A stretch of DNA of 15,185 nucleotides from Planctomycetota bacterium (GTDB lineage Bacteria > Planctomycetota > Planctomycetia > Pirellulales > Pirellulaceae): assembly GCA_019347795.1 (NCBI GenBank), contig JAHWKS010000021.1, positions 1 to 15,185 of the forward strand, read 5' to 3'. Under the pieces are notes generated by a model. It was given only the letters and a program-made list of their open reading frames with translations, was not told the origin of the DNA and did not search any database. Made by a program: the position numbers and the translations under genes. Of this stretch, positions 14,110 to 15,185 are shown piece by piece; the stretch's first letter is position 1, and every line of letters starts with the position of its first letter.

Positions 14110-14523
14110 TTAGTACGGGCCGCGGACGTAGTACACGCCGAACTGGTCGGTGTGGCTGGGCCAGTACGGCGTCGGCAAGAGTGGTCCGCCGACGATTCCC
14201 GGCGGGCCCATCAAGCCCGGCGGGTTGCCGGCGCTGGGGCCGAACTGGTGGTAGATCGGACGCATCTGCGTGGCGCCGACGCCCCAGCCGTAGCTGGTCT
14301 GCATGTGCGCGGTCGGCGGAACCAGTTGAGCGACCGGCCATCCCCACTGCGTGTTGACCCAGTAACTGTGCCACGGCATGCGATAGGCATTCCAGCGAGC
14401 GTGCAGGTCGTGACGGGTCACTTCCGGCCCGTCCCCTTCCGGGCGCTGGGCGTGAAGTGCGGAGCACTGAATGAGCGCGACCGCGAGGAACATCGCGGCC
14501 GCGAACGAAAGCCGGGAGAGCAT
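14110..14523 (-). CDS. Secreted Trp/Tyr/Pro-rich small protein
   Basis: The 137-residue product has a Sec signal peptide (MLSRLSF, hydrophobic run, likely cut after LHA near residue 25). The mature part is low in charge and rich in aromatic residues, Pro and Gly: RWNAYRMPWHSYWVNTQWGW, then PPTAHMQTSYGWGVG, a Gly/Pro run NPPGLMGPPGIVGGP, and PTPYWPSHTDQFGVYYVRGPY. No enzyme motif is seen, and no mature Cys. It resembles structural or matrix-like exported proteins of planctomycetes; I cannot name a family. AAGG eight bases before the ATG is the probable ribosome binding site. It follows the similar gene at 14585-15061 by 61 bp on the same strand, so the two are probably cotranscribed. The two ends share a composition type but no clear alignment. 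Confidence 0.78.
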   Translation of the reverse strand: MLSRLSFAAAMFLAVALIQCSALHAQRPEGDGPEVTRHDLHARWNAYRMPWHSYWVNTQWGWPVAQLVPPTAHMQTSYGWGVGATQMRPIYHQFGPSAGNPPGLMGPPGIVGGPLLPTPYWPSHTDQFGVYYVRGPY

Positions 14524-14584
14524 AAGATTTACCTTGATTCCTGGGGGGAGGAAAGCGGTTGGGAGGCGAATCTCAATCGGCGGT

Positions 14585-15061
14585 CTACCACGCCCAGAAC
14601 ACGCGGGTGCGGTGCAGGCCGCGATTGTGGTTGTAATGGTGGTGGTAGGTGCGCCGATGCGCGTACATGAACTCGTGCGGCAACAGCGGCTGATAGGTGT
14701 AGAACGTATGCCCGACGATGGGCGGAGTCGGCATGGGGGCGGGGTACATCGCCGCTGGGATCGATCCGCAGTTCCCGCCGACGAAGTAGTTGTAGAACAG
14801 GTGCGGATGGAGGTAGTCGTGCGGCAGGCATGTCAGCCTTCCCATTCCGAATCCCCCTCCCGCGCATGTTCCGTCAATGCACGCAGCGCCGTCGGCGATC
14901 GCGCCGTGATGCGCGCCGGGCAGCACCGCGGCATCCAGGTTCGCCGCTTCGGCATTCGCCGCGACGCCCGTCAACTCTTCCGCCTGGGACGAATGCGATG
15001 CGAGCCAAACCGGCAGCGAGACAGCGACAAACCACGCCAGCGAAAACATGCGGCGACGCAT
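14585..15061 (-). CDS. Secreted His/Tyr/Cys-containing small protein
   Basis: The 158-residue product starts with MRRRMF and a hydrophobic run to about residue 27, a good Sec signal peptide cut near SQA. The mature protein has four Cys (in AACIDGTC, RLTC and GGNC), suggesting two disulfides outside the cell, then a Pro-rich middle (MYPAPMPTPPIVGH) and a very His/Tyr/Arg-rich tail containing RRTYHHHYNHNRGLHRTR and ending FWAW. The His cluster might bind metal and the basic tail might bind an acidic surface polymer; both are inferences from composition. AGGAG sits six bases before the ATG. It is the first gene of a probable two-gene unit with the Trp/Tyr-rich gene. No named family was recognised, and no clear promoter was found in the 124 bases upstream to the window end. 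Confidence 0.78.
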   Translation of the reverse strand: MRRRMFSLAWFVAVSLPVWLASHSSQAEELTGVAANAEAANLDAAVLPGAHHGAIADGAACIDGTCAGGGFGMGRLTCLPHDYLHPHLFYNYFVGGNCGSIPAAMYPAPMPTPPIVGHTFYTYQPLLPHEFMYAHRRTYHHHYNHNRGLHRTRVFWAW

Positions 15062-15185
15062 GGGAGTCTCCTGACTTGCAAGGCAGCCGGCACATTGGGC
15101 GCCGCTGAGGAAACGGCGGCCCGTGATCGGCCGGCTACGGTGGGGTGAGTGGGTTCGTGGTGGTCCTTCCTCTTTCTCGGTCTGG

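Noticed and set aside
1..15185. CRISPR arrays, tRNA or rRNA genes, T-box leader before tyrS.
   Set aside because: No regularly spaced repeats, cloverleaf sequences or rRNA text were seen, and the 119-bp tyrS leader region is too short and lacks T-box landmarks.

Overview
The window is GC-rich, densely packed chromosomal DNA that most likely comes from a planctomycete of the Pirellulales type. This is an inference from gene content: a cytosolic FHA protein, several secreted proteins with N-terminal signal peptides, short Trp/Tyr/His/Pro-rich secreted proteins, a membrane protein with a 'QLLILTACIAVLLG' segment common in that phylum, HEAT/TPR proteins, and a G8-domain beta-helix protein. No rRNA, tRNA, CRISPR array, transposase or replication origin was seen.

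Layout. 123-482 (+) is a small FHA protein that converges, with 2 bp between the stop codons, on a secreted SGNH-hydrolase-like gene (485-1630, -). Going up the minus strand there follow an eight-helix membrane protein (1761-2603), a secreted rhodanese (2617-3063), a 91-residue unknown protein (3086-3361) and dodecin (3481-3690). Dodecin is divergent from a large exported G8/beta-helix protein (3846-6293, +) whose core resembles the animal hyaluronidases CEMIP/TMEM2. A more A/T-rich two-gene cassette on the minus strand follows: an UPF0175 antitoxin-like regulator (7398-7625) overlapping a phospholipase-D-superfamily nuclease-like protein (6308-7405). Next come a Tat-exported amidase (7742-9436) and tyrosyl-tRNA synthetase (9446-10735), probably one operon read tyrS to amidase, then a BON-domain protein (10855-11085). 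A translationally coupled pair (12042-12446 and 11326-12045, -) diverges from two plus-strand repeat proteins, HEAT+TPR (12567-13229) and TPR (13438-14001). The last TPR gene ends in a long imperfect inverted repeat (14001-14087) that separates it from two convergent secreted small-protein genes (14110-14523 and 14585-15061, -).

Functional reading. Most of the window is ordinary housekeeping or envelope-related content (tRNA charging, flavin storage, sulfur transfer, exported hydrolases). The part that looks most like an undescribed system is the UPF0175-PLD cassette. It has its own A/T-rich promoter with a perfect TATAAT, short direct repeats in its leader, an overlapping antitoxin-like first gene, and a nuclease-fold second gene in place of the PIN-domain toxin usually paired with UPF0175. 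The CEMIP-like bacterial protein and the covarying double hairpin at 14001-14087 are the next most interesting items. All promoter calls come from reading the sequence by eye against the sigma-70 consensus.
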